The position numbers and the translations under genes are program-made. Of a stretch of DNA of 64,000 nucleotides, positions 13,659 through 24,062 are shown piece by piece; the stretch's first letter is position 1; each line of letters opens with the position of its first letter. Source of the stretch: Mycobacterium sp. Z3061 (lineage in GTDB: Bacteria > Actinomycetota > Actinomycetes > Mycobacteriales > Mycobacteriaceae). The notes beneath the pieces were generated by a model. It did no database searches. It saw only the letters and a program-made list of their open reading frames with translations, and was not told the origin of the DNA. Location of the stretch: the NCBI RefSeq assembly GCF_031583025.1, contig NZ_CP134062.1, forward strand, positions 2,790,001-2,854,000, in the 5' to 3' direction.

Positions 13659-14471
13659 TCAGCCCACAATCGGGAATCGACGCTTGGCGGCGAGCTCGTT
13701 GAGCCCTTCCTGCATGACCGACCGGACGTGCTCGTCGACTTCGTCGACATCCGGGTCTTCGCCGAATTGTGCTGCGATGTCGATAGGTTCGAGGACCTGC
13801 ATGACGATCTTGGCGGGCAGCGGCAGATTGGGCGGGATGGCAGCGCTGAACCCGAAGGGAAATCCGAAGGACAGCGGCAGGATGTCACTGCGAAGCAATC
13901 TCTTGATGCCCAGGTTCCTGGCCAGCCAGGTACCGCGAGTGAGGTACAGCTGGGTCTCCTGACCGCCGATGCCCACCATGGGGACGATGGGAACCCCCGC
14001 CTCGATGGCGGTGCGGACATACCCCTTGCGGCCGTTGAAGTCGATGACGTTCTCCGCCGCTGTCGGCCGGTAGGCGTCGTAGTCGCCACCGGGGAAGACG
14101 ACGACCACGCCGCCGGAGCGCAGTGCCGCGGCAGCGTTCTCCCGGTTGGCGCGGATGTACCCGGTTTTGCGGAAGAAGTCCGCCGTAGGCCCCATGAACA
14201 AAATGTCGTGGCTCAACGTCAAGACGGGCCGGTCGTAACCGAACTTGTCGTAGAAGTCGGTGCTGAAGATCGGGACGTCCATCGGAAACTGGCCGCCGGA
14301 ATGGTTGCCGACCACCAGCGCTCCGCCGGGCGGGAATCCGTCGAGGCCACGCACCTCGGATCGGAAGTAGGTCTTCAGGACCGGCCGCATGACGCTGATC
14401 ATGCGTCGGGTCATCCCCGGATCGAACTTCGCGATATCGCCCCGAGTCGGGTCGTCGTTCTCGTTGCTCAC
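13659..14471 (-). CDS. Lysophospholipid acyltransferase family protein (Rv1428c-like)
   Basis: A 270-residue protein related to PlsC-type acyltransferases. I chose the GTG of VSNENDDPTRGD because a GGGAG Shine-Dalgarno lies just before it, whereas a longer frame would run into the regulatory region of the divergent regulator. The family block is VVGNHSGGQFPMD near 52-65. The usual HX4D is not exact (the Asp is eight residues after the His), as in other members of this mycobacterial subgroup to my memory. VVFPGGDYDAYRP is the second conserved block. The gene is first in an operon with fadD12 and lipO, suggesting remodelling of acyl lipids. Confidence 0.83.
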   Translation of the reverse strand: MSNENDDPTRGDIAKFDPGMTRRMISVMRPVLKTYFRSEVRGLDGFPPGGALVVGNHSGGQFPMDVPIFSTDFYDKFGYDRPVLTLSHDILFMGPTADFFRKTGYIRANRENAAAALRSGGVVVVFPGGDYDAYRPTAAENVIDFNGRKGYVRTAIEAGVPIVPMVGIGGQETQLYLTRGTWLARNLGIKRLLRSDILPLSFGFPFGFSAAIPPNLPLPAKIVMQVLEPIDIAAQFGEDPDVDEVDEHVRSVMQEGLNELAAKRRFPIVG

Positions 14472-14622
14472 TGAGGCTCCCTTGCCGTCGAGTCCCTCAG
14501 ATCGTAGCGACCACCTCCGCGCCTGTGTGGCGGCATAGTGAGCGAAACCGCCGCGTGCAAGCCCCCGAAGGTGCACAGTGTGCTTGGGTTCCAGGTTCAC
14601 GCTGCTGTAGGAGGGAACACCC

Positions 14623-15888
14623 ATGGTGGCCGAAACGGGAAATGCGGTCGGCTCCGGGTGCGTTTCGCTGATCGCCCGGCAGATGGACGCCATTCGCGAC
14701 ACCTTCACCGCCGAGCTCTTCGACATGATGAAGGGCGAGATTCAGGGGCTCAAGCACGATCCGCGAATGCTGGAACTGTGGCACGCAAGCCTGACCGAGA
14801 ACTTCGTCGCCGCGGTGCACTACCTGGAACGGGATGCGCCGACGGCGCTGCTCGAGGCTCCCGCCGCCGCACTCGCGTACGCGCGGGCGTCCGCGCAGCG
14901 GGATATTCCGTTGGCGCCGTTGGTTCGGGCGCACCGGCTGGGGCATGCGCGGTTCCTGGAAGTGGCGATGCAGTACGTGTCGCGGCTGGAGCCGCACCAG
15001 CAGGTGCCCACCATCATCGCCCTGGTGAACCGCGCGGCCCGCGTCGTCGATCTGGTGGCCGACCAGATGATCCTCGCCTACGAGGAGGAGCACGACCGCT
15101 GGCTGAGCCGGCGTAGCGGGATGCAGCAGCACTGGGTCAGCGAGGTGCTGGCCGGTACCCCGGTCGACGTGCAGCGTGCGGAAAAGGTGCTGCGCTACGG
15201 GCTCGACGGCCGCCACGTGGCCGCCGTGGTCTGGGTGGATGACGCGGTGCCCATCGACCAGGTGGTGGCCCGGTTCGACGAGGTGCGCTGCCTGATGGCG
15301 GCTGAGCTGGACGCGGCCGGCCGATCGTTGCTGGTGCCGACCGACGAGCGGGAGGCGCGGTTGTGGTTCTCGGTCGCCGGTGCCCCCGATCTGCCGAGCA
15401 TCCGCGGGGCGTTCGAGTCGGCGTGTATCGGGGCGCGGGCGGCCTGTGGCCGGTCCGGTGACGGGCTGCGTGGTTTCCGGGCATCGATGAGGCAAGCCGA
15501 GCTGGTGAAGACGGTGGTGCTGGCCGGCGGGGACCGCCACAGTTGCCCGGTGGTCTTTTACGACGACGTGGCGCCGGTGGCGCTGATGGCCGCTGACGTC
15601 GACGAGTTGCGACGGTTCGTCGGCGAGGTTCTCGGCGATCTTGCCGGTGCCGACGAGCGCAACGAATGGCTGCGTGAAACACTGCGCGAATTCCTGCTCC
15701 GCAACCGTAGCTACGTGGCCACCGCAGACGCAATGATCCTGCATCGCAATACGATTCAGTACCGGGTCGGTCAAGCGATGGAACTCTGCGGCCAGAACTT
15801 CGACGATCCCGATGCGGTGTTCAAAGTGCAGACCGCGCTGGAGGCCTGCCGGTGGATGGCCCCGGCTGTGCTGCGCGCACAAAAGTAA
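14623..15888 (+). CDS. PucR/CdaR-type transcriptional regulator (Rv1429-like)
   Basis: A 421-residue protein whose C-terminus carries the PucR-family helix-turn-helix: LREFLLRNRSYVATADAMILHRNTIQYRV at about 350-385. An N-terminal all-helical domain (LIARQMDAIRDTFTAELFDMM ...) and a central GGDEF-like/CdaR region precede it. The ATG is preceded by a GGAGGG ribosome site. The gene diverges from the acyltransferase-fadD12-lipO operon across about 150 bases. Regulators in this arrangement often control the divergent operon, so lipid-responsive control is a reasonable guess, not shown. It corresponds to Rv1429. Confidence 0.82.
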   Translation: MVAETGNAVGSGCVSLIARQMDAIRDTFTAELFDMMKGEIQGLKHDPRMLELWHASLTENFVAAVHYLERDAPTALLEAPAAALAYARASAQRDIPLAPLVRAHRLGHARFLEVAMQYVSRLEPHQQVPTIIALVNRAARVVDLVADQMILAYEEEHDRWLSRRSGMQQHWVSEVLAGTPVDVQRAEKVLRYGLDGRHVAAVVWVDDAVPIDQVVARFDEVRCLMAAELDAAGRSLLVPTDEREARLWFSVAGAPDLPSIRGAFESACIGARAACGRSGDGLRGFRASMRQAELVKTVVLAGGDRHSCPVVFYDDVAPVALMAADVDELRRFVGEVLGDLAGADERNEWLRETLREFLLRNRSYVATADAMILHRNTIQYRVGQAMELCGQNFDDPDAVFKVQTALEACRWMAPAVLRAQK

Positions 15889-15977
15889 TAGCAAGCTTCG
15901 GTTTCGGCGCATAGCGGGGCGACGGCCTTGCCGGGTTAGCGTTTGCCCACGTCAAGCGCCAACCGAAAGAGGCACAC

Positions 15978-16406
15978 ATGGATCGGCCCGCAGTCACCGG
16001 CAGCCAGGCCGATTGTGTGCTGCGCCTGATCACCCAGATCTGCAGGCGAACCAATCTGCAGATGGACATCTATCAGCGGGCGATCGTCGTCGCTGAGACC
16101 GAGGGCCGTCCCGACCAGGTACGCGATCTTCGGCGGTTTCTAGGGATGCAGCGCCAGGACCGAAAACTGCTGGACGAGCTCATCGAACGTCTGCAGGGTC
16201 CGGGAGTCGTGCAGCGTCCACGGTGTGCGGGCAGCGACCACAGGCGGTCGCTGGGGGCGGCGGCGGGCAGGCCATCCGTGCGCGCTGAGGGGTCGCGCGG
16301 ATGGCGTTCCCGCTGGCAGGCTTCCGGGGCGGTTCAGCGCGTACGGCCGGGCGACCGGCCGGCGCTGTCCGGGCCAGAAGGCGCGGGAGGTCCGGTGCTT
16401 TGGTGA
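15978..16406 (+). CDS. Small hypothetical protein
   Basis: A 142-residue ORF with a plausible ribosome site (AAAGAGG) before its ATG. The first ~75 residues look protein-like and helical (LRLITQICRRTNLQMDIYQRA; LRRFLGMQRQDRKLLDELIERLQ). The last ~65 residues are Arg/Gly-rich with no obvious structure and may be read in the wrong frame after a frameshift near 16200. I recognise no family. It stands between the PucR-like regulator and the DUF3556 gene in the same direction. Confidence 0.5.
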   Translation: MDRPAVTGSQADCVLRLITQICRRTNLQMDIYQRAIVVAETEGRPDQVRDLRRFLGMQRQDRKLLDELIERLQGPGVVQRPRCAGSDHRRSLGAAAGRPSVRAEGSRGWRSRWQASGAVQRVRPGDRPALSGPEGAGGPVLW

Positions 16407-16543
16407 GTCACCCTCTGTGGCAATGGCTTTGACCGGATTGGTGGCGGGCCTCCAAGGGCTCGGGCGATAGGCCTTCGGGTGGGCCGCATCGTGCCGATAC
16501 ATTGGACTGGCCAGAAACGCTCCCTCCCGGAATGGGGCCAGCC

Positions 16544-18301
16544 ATGGGATTCATCTCACCGGACCTTCCCGACGTCGATCACGACACCTGGCTGACGCTG
16601 CCACGGGCAACGCGACTGCAGGTCGTCACCCGACACTGGGCGGAAAACGGCTTCGGCACACCGTACGCGGTGTACCTGCTGTACCTGATCAAGATCGGCC
16701 TGTATGTCGCTGCTCCGGCGGCGATCATCGCGCTGACGCCCGGTCTGGGCGGGCTGAGCCACATCGCACAGTGGTGGACGCAACCGATCGTGTACCAGAA
16801 GGTCGTCATCTTCACCCTGCTCTTCGAAGTCCTCGGGCTCGGTTGCGGGTCCGGGCCGCTCACCGGACGCTTCATGCCGCCGATCGGTGGCGTGCTGTAC
16901 TGGTTGCGTCCCAAGACGATTCGGCTGCCGGCCTGGCCCGACAAGGTGCCGTTGACCCGCGGCGATTCCCGCTCGATCGTCGACGTCGCGCTGTACGCCA
17001 TCGTGTTGGGCAGCGCGGTGTGGGCGCTGTTGTCGCCAGGGCACGGCGGACCGGTGACCGGCGCCGGTGACGTCGGATTGATCAACCCGGTTCTGGTGAT
17101 TCCGACGATCGTCGCCCTGGCGTTGCTGGGTTTGCGCGACAAGACCATCTTTCTGGCGGCCCGCGGCGAGCACTACTGGCTGAAGCTGTTCGTGTTCTTC
17201 TTCCCGTTCACCGACCAGATCGCCGCGTTCAAGATCATCATGCTCTTCCTCTGGTGGGGCGCGGCCACTTCCAAACTCAACCACCACTTCCCCTACGTGG
17301 TGGCCGTGATGACGAGCAACAACGCCCTGCTGCGCAGCCGGTTGTTCCTGCCGGTCAAGCACCTGCTCTACCGCGACCACGTCAACGATCTGCGGCCCAC
17401 CTGGTTACCGAAGATGATGGCCCACGTCGGCGGCACCACAGCGGAATTCATCGTTCCCACGGTGCTGGTGTTCTTCGCCGGCGATCACCCGTGGCGCTGG
17501 TTCCTGATCGGGTTCATGGTGATCTTCCACCTCAACATCCTGTCCAACCTCCCGATGGGGGTTCCGTTGGAGTGGAACGTCTTTTTCATCTTCTCGCTGT
17601 TCTACCTGTTCGGCCATTACGGCGCGATCCGCGCCACCGACCTGAGATCACCGCTACTGCTGGCCCTGATCGCGATCGCGGTCGTCATCGTCATCGTGGG
17701 AAACCTTTTCCCCGAAAAGATTTCGTTCCTGCCCGCGATGCGCTACTACGCCGGAAACTGGGCCACCAGCACGTGGTGCTTCCGCGCGGGCGCCGAGGAC
17801 AAGATCGAAGCCGACGTGGTGAAAAGCTCTGCGCTGGTTGTCAATCAGCTCACGAAGCTGTACGGCGCGGCGACCGCCGAGGTGATGTCGGACAAGGTGG
17901 GGGCGTTCCGGGCGATGCACACACACGGCCGTGCGCTCAACGGCCTGCTGCCCCGGGCGATCGGCAATGAGGCCGACTATCGGGTGCGGGACGGCGAAAT
18001 CGTGGCCGGTCCACTCGTCGGGTGGAACTTCGGCGAAGGCCACCTGCACAACGAGCAGTTGTTGGAGGCCCTGCAGCGGCGCTGCAACTTCGAGGACGGC
18101 GATGTCCGCGTCATCGTCCTCGAGGGTCAGCCGATCCACATTCAGAAGCAGTGGTACCGGATCGTCGATGCCAAGACCGGTCTCATCGAATCCGGTTACG
18201 TCGACGTCAGCGAGATGCTGAGCCGGCAACCGTGGCCGGAACCGGGCGACGAGTTCCCGGTGCACGTCACGACCGAACCTGTCGTGCACGGAACCTCATG
18301 A
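16544..18301 (+). CDS. DUF3556 transmembrane protein (Rv1431-like)
   Basis: A 585-residue integral membrane protein. I chose the ATG of MGFISPDLPDVD, the conserved start of this family, over an in-frame TTG 14 codons upstream. The N-terminal two thirds contain about eight to ten hydrophobic helices (YLLYLIKIGLYVAAPAAIIAL; VVIFTLLFEVLGLGCG; VDVALYAIVLGSAVWALL; ALIAIAVVIVIVGNLFP). The last ~170 residues are soluble (WCFRAGAEDKIEADVVKSS ... DVSEMLSRQPWPEPGDEF). Function is unknown; the family is typical of actinobacteria. Its stop overlaps the next ATG (ATGA), so it is coupled to the FAD oxidoreductase, and the two may act on the same lipid or isoprenoid substrate (inference). Confidence 0.84.
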   Translation: MGFISPDLPDVDHDTWLTLPRATRLQVVTRHWAENGFGTPYAVYLLYLIKIGLYVAAPAAIIALTPGLGGLSHIAQWWTQPIVYQKVVIFTLLFEVLGLGCGSGPLTGRFMPPIGGVLYWLRPKTIRLPAWPDKVPLTRGDSRSIVDVALYAIVLGSAVWALLSPGHGGPVTGAGDVGLINPVLVIPTIVALALLGLRDKTIFLAARGEHYWLKLFVFFFPFTDQIAAFKIIMLFLWWGAATSKLNHHFPYVVAVMTSNNALLRSRLFLPVKHLLYRDHVNDLRPTWLPKMMAHVGGTTAEFIVPTVLVFFAGDHPWRWFLIGFMVIFHLNILSNLPMGVPLEWNVFFIFSLFYLFGHYGAIRATDLRSPLLLALIAIAVVIVIVGNLFPEKISFLPAMRYYAGNWATSTWCFRAGAEDKIEADVVKSSALVVNQLTKLYGAATAEVMSDKVGAFRAMHTHGRALNGLLPRAIGNEADYRVRDGEIVAGPLVGWNFGEGHLHNEQLLEALQRRCNFEDGDVRVIVLEGQPIHIQKQWYRIVDAKTGLIESGYVDVSEMLSRQPWPEPGDEFPVHVTTEPVVHGTS

Positions 18302-19731
18302 CCAAAGCCTCGAAAAACAAAGCCGTCGTCGTCGGCGCCGGCCCCAACGGGCTGGCCGCAGCCATTCACCTCGCCCGGCAGGGCGTCGACGTGCACGTGC
18401 TGGAAGCCCAGGACACCATCGGCGGGGGAGTGCGCTCGGGGGAGCTGACCGTGCCCGGCGTCATCCACGACCACTGCTCGGCCTTCCACCCGCTGGGAGT
18501 CGGATCCCCGTTCTGGAAGGAGATCGACCTCCTCAGCTATGGACTGACCTGGAAATGGCCGGAGGCCGACTGCGCGCACCCACTCGATGACGGGTCTGCC
18601 GGCGTGCTCTATCAGTCGGTTGCCAAAACCGCCAAGGGATTGGGCGCCGATCGGCGGCGTTGGCGGGCGGCGGTGGGCGGACTGGCCAAGGGCTTCGACG
18701 ACCTGGCCGACGATCTGCTGCGCCCCGTGATCAACATTCCGCGGCATCCGGTACGCCTCGCGTTGTTCGGTCCCCGCGCGGTGCTGCCCGCCACCGCGGT
18801 GGCCGGCTACTTCCGCACCGAGCAGGCGCGCGCCCTCTACGGCGGCGCGGCCGCGCACGCCTTCACCCGGTTGGACCGCCCGCTGACCGCCTCCCTCGGG
18901 TTGATGATCCTGGCCAGCGGACATCGCTACGGCTGGCCGGTCGCCGAAGGCGGGTCCGGCGCGATCACCCGGGCGCTGGGTGCGGCTCTGGAGGCAGAGG
19001 GCGGCCAGGTCACCACCGGCGTCAAGGTCACCAGTCGCCGTGACATCCCGAACGCCGACATCGTCATGCTCGACCTGAGCCCCGCTCAAGTACTGGCCAT
19101 CTATGGCGACGCGATGCCCACGCGAATCAAAAGGTCCTACCGCCGCTACCGCGAGGGCTCCGCGGCGTTCAAAGTCGACTTCGCCATCGAGGGCGACATT
19201 CCCTGGACGAACCCGGACTGCGCCCGGGCGGGAACCGTCCATCTCGGCGGCAGCTTCGAGGAGATCGCCGACACCGAACGCCGTCGCGCCCAGGGCACCA
19301 TGGTGGAGCGCCCCTTTGTGCTGCTCGGGCAGCAGTATCTGGCCGACCGGTCCCGCTCGGCGGGCAACATCAACCCGATCTACGCCTACGCGCATGTGCC
19401 GTTCGGGTACACCGGTGACGCGACCGCGGCGATCGTCGACCAGATCGAGCGGTTCGCGCCGGGTTTCCGCGACCGCATCGTCGCCACGGTCAGCACCGGC
19501 ACGGCCGACCTGGAGGCCCGCAACGCCAGTTACATCGGCGGCGACATCATCGGCGGCGCCAACGACAAACTGCAGATCCTGTTCCGGCCGCGCATCGCGC
19601 TCGATCCCTATCGGATCGGCGTGCCGGGGGTGTACCTCTGCTCACAGTCGGCGCCGCCGGGAGCCGGCATCCACGGGCTGTGCGGTTACCACGCCGCCGA
19701 ATCGGCGCTGCGCTGGTTGCGGTCGACGTGA
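18298..19731 (+). CDS. FAD-dependent oxidoreductase, phytoene-desaturase-like (Rv1432-like)
   Basis: A 477-residue flavoprotein. The dinucleotide-binding motif is at the N-terminus, [20 protein letters not shown] (about 10-29), followed by the second FAD contact [15 protein letters not shown]. The C-terminal block [24 protein letters not shown] is the expected FAD-closing motif of carotenoid-desaturase/amine-oxidase-like enzymes. The ATG overlaps the DUF3556 stop, which fixes the start; in-frame codons upstream lie within that gene. The substrate is unknown. The family suggests dehydrogenation of a lipid or polyprenyl chain. It corresponds to Rv1432. Confidence 0.88.
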   Translation: MTKASKNKAVVVGAGPNGLAAAIHLARQGVDVHVLEAQDTIGGGVRSGELTVPGVIHDHCSAFHPLGVGSPFWKEIDLLSYGLTWKWPEADCAHPLDDGSAGVLYQSVAKTAKGLGADRRRWRAAVGGLAKGFDDLADDLLRPVINIPRHPVRLALFGPRAVLPATAVAGYFRTEQARALYGGAAAHAFTRLDRPLTASLGLMILASGHRYGWPVAEGGSGAITRALGAALEAEGGQVTTGVKVTSRRDIPNADIVMLDLSPAQVLAIYGDAMPTRIKRSYRRYREGSAAFKVDFAIEGDIPWTNPDCARAGTVHLGGSFEEIADTERRRAQGTMVERPFVLLGQQYLADRSRSAGNINPIYAYAHVPFGYTGDATAAIVDQIERFAPGFRDRIVATVSTGTADLEARNASYIGGDIIGGANDKLQILFRPRIALDPYRIGVPGVYLCSQSAPPGAGIHGLCGYHAAESALRWLRST

Positions 19732-19764
19732 CTCCGCCGCCTTCGCGCTGCCTCTGCTGAGACG

Positions 19765-20634
19765 TCAGCCGGTCGGGCCGGGCATCACCGGCTGGCCGGC
19801 CACGGGTCCGTTCGCCGGCGCCGGACCGGTTGGTGCGCCCTTCCCGGTTCCGGACATGGTGGTGATCGGCGCGCCAACCGGTGCGCCGACGGGGACGGGT
19901 CCGGCGACCGGCACGGGTCCCGCGACGGGCACGGGTGCGCCGACCGGCACGGGTGCGCCGACGGGGACCGGAGCCCCGATGGGCACGGGTGCGCCGACGG
20001 GAACCGGGGCGCCGACGGGAACCGGGGCGCCGATGGGCACGGGTGCGCCGACGGGAACCGGGGCTCCGATGGGCACGGGTGCGCCGACGGGGACCGGGGC
20101 TCCGACGGGAACCGGGGCCGCTATCGGTCCGGGCACCACCACCGGCGCGACCGCCGGCACCGCTGCCGCGCCCACCGGCCCGGGCACCACGACGGGAGCA
20201 CCGACACCGGACATGCCGGTGATGGGTGCGCTCGCCGGCCCACAGTTCTCCACTGGTGTTGCGCCGGCGGCCGGTGCAGGTCCACCGGCGGGGGCGGCGG
20301 GTCCGCCGCCGGCCGGTGCTCCGCCGGCGCCTGCGGCTCCCCCAGCTGCCGGAGCGCCTGCCGCGCCCGCTGCCGGGCCGCCGTAAGCGCAGCACGCCGG
20401 CGCTCCGCCCGCGCCTGCCGCACCGGCTGGGCCCGCGCCGGGGGCGCCCGCTCCGGCGACCCCCGCGGGCGCGCCGTCCGCGACACCGGCGGTGCCCGAC
20501 ATTCCCTGGATGCACGCGTAGCCACCCGTCTTCAGCGGCACGGCCGCCGCCGTCGGGCTCAGCGACAATGCAGCCCCGCACAACCCCGCGGCGGCAGCAA
20601 TTACCTTGAGGTTGAATCGATCGGAGATCGTCAT
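19765..20634 (-). CDS. Secreted Pro/Gly/Val/Ala-rich repeat protein (Rv1435c-like)
   Basis: A 289-residue exported protein. I chose the ATG of [10 protein letters not shown] because AAGGAG lies at proper spacing before it; an ATG six codons earlier would place that sequence inside the coding region. A Sec signal peptide is clear ([31 protein letters not shown], cleavage probably after TAAA). The mature part is almost entirely Ala, Pro, Gly and Val. Its C-terminal half is a run of a six-residue unit PVPVGA / PVPIGA, about 13 in tandem. It is probably an extended cell-wall or surface polypeptide; no enzymatic motif exists. It diverges from gap, as Rv1435c does from gap in M. tuberculosis, and is longer than I remember that protein (about 200 residues), consistent with repeat expansion. 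Confidence 0.82.
   Translation of the reverse strand: MTISDRFNLKVIAAAAGLCGAALSLSPTAAAVPLKTGGYACIQGMSGTAGVADGAPAGVAGAGAPGAGPAGAAGAGGAPACCAYGGPAAGAAGAPAAGGAAGAGGAPAGGGPAAPAGGPAPAAGATPVENCGPASAPITGMSGVGAPVVVPGPVGAAAVPAVAPVVVPGPIAAPVPVGAPVPVGAPVPIGAPVPVGAPVPIGAPVPVGAPVPVGAPVPIGAPVPVGAPVPVGAPVPVAGPVPVAGPVPVGAPVGAPITTMSGTGKGAPTGPAPANGPVAGQPVMPGPTG
19880..20125 (-). repeat. Tandem 18-bp repeats encoding the PVP(V/I)GA hexapeptide
   Basis: Units such as gcgccgacgggcacgggt and gcgccgatgggcacgggt follow one another every 18 bases, with small changes that mainly swap Val and Ile codons. They lie wholly in frame in the secreted protein gene. Such tracts change copy number by slippage, so this is a candidate variable-number locus. 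No spacers exist, so it is not CRISPR. Confidence 0.85.
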
Positions 20635-20780
20635 CAACGTCAGCTCCTTCATTCGCGCTCCAGCAGATCCGTCTGGTCGTATCCGGACGACCGGCTCGAT
20701 TGTTAGACGCCGATCCAAGACGCGAACGGCGCCGCACCGTGCCGTTTCCAAATGGTGACGTTCGGGATGGTTTAGCCCTC

Positions 20781-20795
20781 GTCACACGTTGTGAC
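20781..20795. promoter_or_regulatory. Palindrome gtcaca-cgt-tgtgac between gap and the divergent secreted-protein gene
   Basis: A perfect six-base inverted repeat with a three-base centre lies about 105 bases before gap and 147 before the secreted-protein ATG. It looks like an operator for a dimeric regulator. A further related half-site (aatcacg) follows at about 20800. The regulator is not identifiable from sequence alone. Confidence 0.4.
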
Positions 20796-20850
20796 CGTTA
20801 AATCACGATGCCGTCACCGGTCAGGACGCGCCCCGGTTTCTGCACTGATC

Positions 20851-21920
<1,070 letters not shown>

Positions 21921-21922
21921 CC

Positions 21923-23161
21923 GTGAGCGTCCCGACTCTCAAAGACCTGCTCGCCGAGGGTGTTTCGGGCCGCGGTGTGCTGGTGCGCTCCGATCTGAAT
22001 GTGCCGCTGGACGAAGACGGCAACATCACCGACGCCGGACGGATCACCGCCTCGGTGCCGACGTTGAAAGCCCTGCTGGACGCCGGCGCCAAGGTGGTCG
22101 TCACGGCGCACCTCGGACGTCCCAAGGACGGGCCCGACCCGAAGTACTCACTCGCGCCGGTGGCCGCGGCACTCGGCGAGCAACTGGGCCGGCACGTGCA
22201 GTTGGCCGGGGACGTCGTGGGCACCGACGCGCTGGCCCGTGCCGAAGGACTCACCGACGGTGACATCCTGCTGCTGGAGAACATCCGTTTCGACAAGCGC
22301 GAGACCAGCAAGGACGACGGCGAACGCCTCGCGCTGGCCAAGCAGCTCGCCGAACTGGTGTGGCCCGGCGGGGCATTCGTCTCCGACGGCTTCGGAGTGG
22401 TGCACCGCAAGCAGGCGTCGGTCTATGACGTCGCCACGCTGCTGCCGCACTACGCCGGCACTCTGGTCGCCGACGAGATCAAGGTGCTCAAGCAGCTGAC
22501 CAGTTCCACCGAGCGGCCCTACGCGGTGGTGCTGGGTGGGTCGAAGGTGTCGGACAAGCTGGGCGTCATCGAGTCGCTGGCCACCAAGGCCGACAGCATC
22601 GTGATCGGCGGCGGCATGTGCTTCACCTTCCTTGCCGCACAGGGCTATTCGGTGGGCAAGTCGCTGCTCGAAGAGGACATGGTGGACACCTGCCGCAAGC
22701 TGCTGGACACCTATCACGACGTATTGCGGCTGCCGGTGGACATCGTGGTGACCGAGAAGTTCGCCGCCGATTCGCCACCAAAGACGGTGGCCGCCAACGA
22801 GATTCCGGATAACCTGATGGGCCTGGACATCGGCCCGGGCTCCGTCAAGCGGTTCACCACGTTGCTGTCCAACGCGCGAACGGTGTTCTGGAACGGGCCG
22901 ATGGGAGTGTTCGAGTTCCCGGCTTACGCCGAGGGCACCAGGGGCGTCGCGGAGGCGATCGTCAAGGCCACCGGTAAGGGCGCGTTCAGCGTCGTCGGCG
23001 GCGGTGACTCCGCGGCGGCGGTGCGCGCCCTGAAGATTCCCGAAGACGCGTTCTCGCACATATCCACCGGCGGCGGCGCGTCGCTGGAATATCTTGAGGG
23101 CAAATCACTTCCGGGCATCGAGGTGCTCGGCGAGCCCCAGCCGACCGGAGGTGACTCGTGA
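21923..23161 (+). CDS. pgk: Phosphoglycerate kinase
   Basis: Transfers phosphate between 1,3-bisphosphoglycerate and ADP. The GTG two bases after the gap stop gives 412 residues starting [10 protein letters not shown], which is the expected length; in-frame codons farther upstream lie within gap. Substrate-binding [12 protein letters not shown] is near 23-34, LLENIRF near 116 and the nucleotide-binding GGGDSAAAV block near 360-370. The stop overlaps the GTG of tpiA. Second gene of the glycolytic operon; equivalent to Rv1437. Confidence 0.98.
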   Translation: MSVPTLKDLLAEGVSGRGVLVRSDLNVPLDEDGNITDAGRITASVPTLKALLDAGAKVVVTAHLGRPKDGPDPKYSLAPVAAALGEQLGRHVQLAGDVVGTDALARAEGLTDGDILLLENIRFDKRETSKDDGERLALAKQLAELVWPGGAFVSDGFGVVHRKQASVYDVATLLPHYAGTLVADEIKVLKQLTSSTERPYAVVLGGSKVSDKLGVIESLATKADSIVIGGGMCFTFLAAQGYSVGKSLLEEDMVDTCRKLLDTYHDVLRLPVDIVVTEKFAADSPPKTVAANEIPDNLMGLDIGPGSVKRFTTLLSNARTVFWNGPMGVFEFPAYAEGTRGVAEAIVKATGKGAFSVVGGGDSAAAVRALKIPEDAFSHISTGGGASLEYLEGKSLPGIEVLGEPQPTGGDS

Positions 23162-23943
23162 GCCGCAAGCCGTTGATCGCCGGCAACTGGAAGATGAACC
23201 TCAATCACTTCGAGGCCATCGCCCTGGTGCAGAAGATCGCATTCTCGTTGCCGGACAAGTACTTCGACAAGGTTGACGTCACGGTCATCCCGCCGTACAC
23301 CGACCTGCGCAGCGTGCAGACCCTGGTCGACGGCGACAAACTCCGCCTGACCTACGGCGCACAAGACCTGTCGCAGCACGACTCCGGCGCCTACACGGGT
23401 GAGATCAGTGGGGCATTCCTGGCCAAGCTGGGATGCAGCTTCGTCGTGGTCGGCCATTCCGAGCGCCGCACCTACCACAACGAGGACGACGCGCTGGTGG
23501 CCGCGAAAGCCGCGGCCGCGCTCAAGCACGAGCTCACCCCCATCGTCTGCGTCGGCGAGCACCTCGAGGTTCGCGAGGCCGGAAACCACGTGTCGCACAA
23601 CGTCGAACAGCTGCGTGGGTCGTTGGCCGGGCTGTCGGCCGAGCAGATCGCCAAGGTCGTCATCGCCTACGAACCGGTCTGGGCGATCGGCACCGGCCGG
23701 GTGGCCAGTTCGGCCGACGCTCAGGAGGTGTGCGCGGCGATCCGCCAAGAGTTGGCCGCGCTGGCCTCACCGCAGATCGCCCAGTCCGTCCGGGTGCTCT
23801 ACGGCGGCTCGATGAATGCCAAGAACGTCGGCGACCTGGTCGCTCAGGAGGACATCGACGGCGGTCTGGTGGGTGGTGCGTCGCTGGATGGGGAGCAGTT
23901 CGCGACGCTGGCGGCGATCGCTGCCGGAGGGCCGCTGCCGTAA
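23158..23943 (+). CDS. tpiA: Triosephosphate isomerase
   Basis: Interconverts dihydroxyacetone phosphate and glyceraldehyde 3-phosphate. The 261 residues show the complete active site: Asn10 and Lys12 in GNWKMN, His100 in GHSERR, Glu172 in [10 protein letters not shown], and the phosphate-binding YGGSMN near the C-terminus. The GTG overlaps the pgk stop (GTGA), so it is translationally coupled as the last gene of gap-pgk-tpiA. Equivalent to Rv1438. Confidence 0.98.
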   Translation: MSRKPLIAGNWKMNLNHFEAIALVQKIAFSLPDKYFDKVDVTVIPPYTDLRSVQTLVDGDKLRLTYGAQDLSQHDSGAYTGEISGAFLAKLGCSFVVVGHSERRTYHNEDDALVAAKAAAALKHELTPIVCVGEHLEVREAGNHVSHNVEQLRGSLAGLSAEQIAKVVIAYEPVWAIGTGRVASSADAQEVCAAIRQELAALASPQIAQSVRVLYGGSMNAKNVGDLVAQEDIDGGLVGGASLDGEQFATLAAIAAGGPLP

Positions 23944-23974
23944 GCGGGGAGCCACATAGATCCCTGAAACCACA

Positions 23975-24033
23975 GTGATATCACCCGCGGTATCACAATT
24001 CAGGAGAGCCTCATGGTTCGCAGGCGGTACTGA
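23975..24033 (+). promoter_or_regulatory. Operator-like palindrome followed by a ribosome site and a six-codon ORF
   Basis: GTGATA (23975-23980) and TATCAC (23991-23996) form a perfect inverted repeat around tcacccgcgg. Then come AGGAGAG and an ATG that opens only six codons before TGA (24013-24033). This lies between two convergent genes, where a promoter-type layout is unexpected. It may be the stub of a deleted gene or a small regulatory leader. Only the palindrome and the ribosome site are seen; function is inferred. Confidence 0.35.
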
Positions 24034-24062
24034 AGTGACGCATGGGATCTAGACGGAGCAAG

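Noticed and set aside
19880..20125. Possible CRISPR array or minisatellite origin
   Set aside because: Units are 18 bp, contiguous, in frame and without spacers, so this is a coding tandem repeat.
19103..20386. Plus-strand ORF of 427 residues with [11 protein letters not shown] repeats
   Set aside because: It overlaps the FAD oxidoreductase in another frame and then reads the antisense of the hexapeptide repeats; no ribosome site or family motif.
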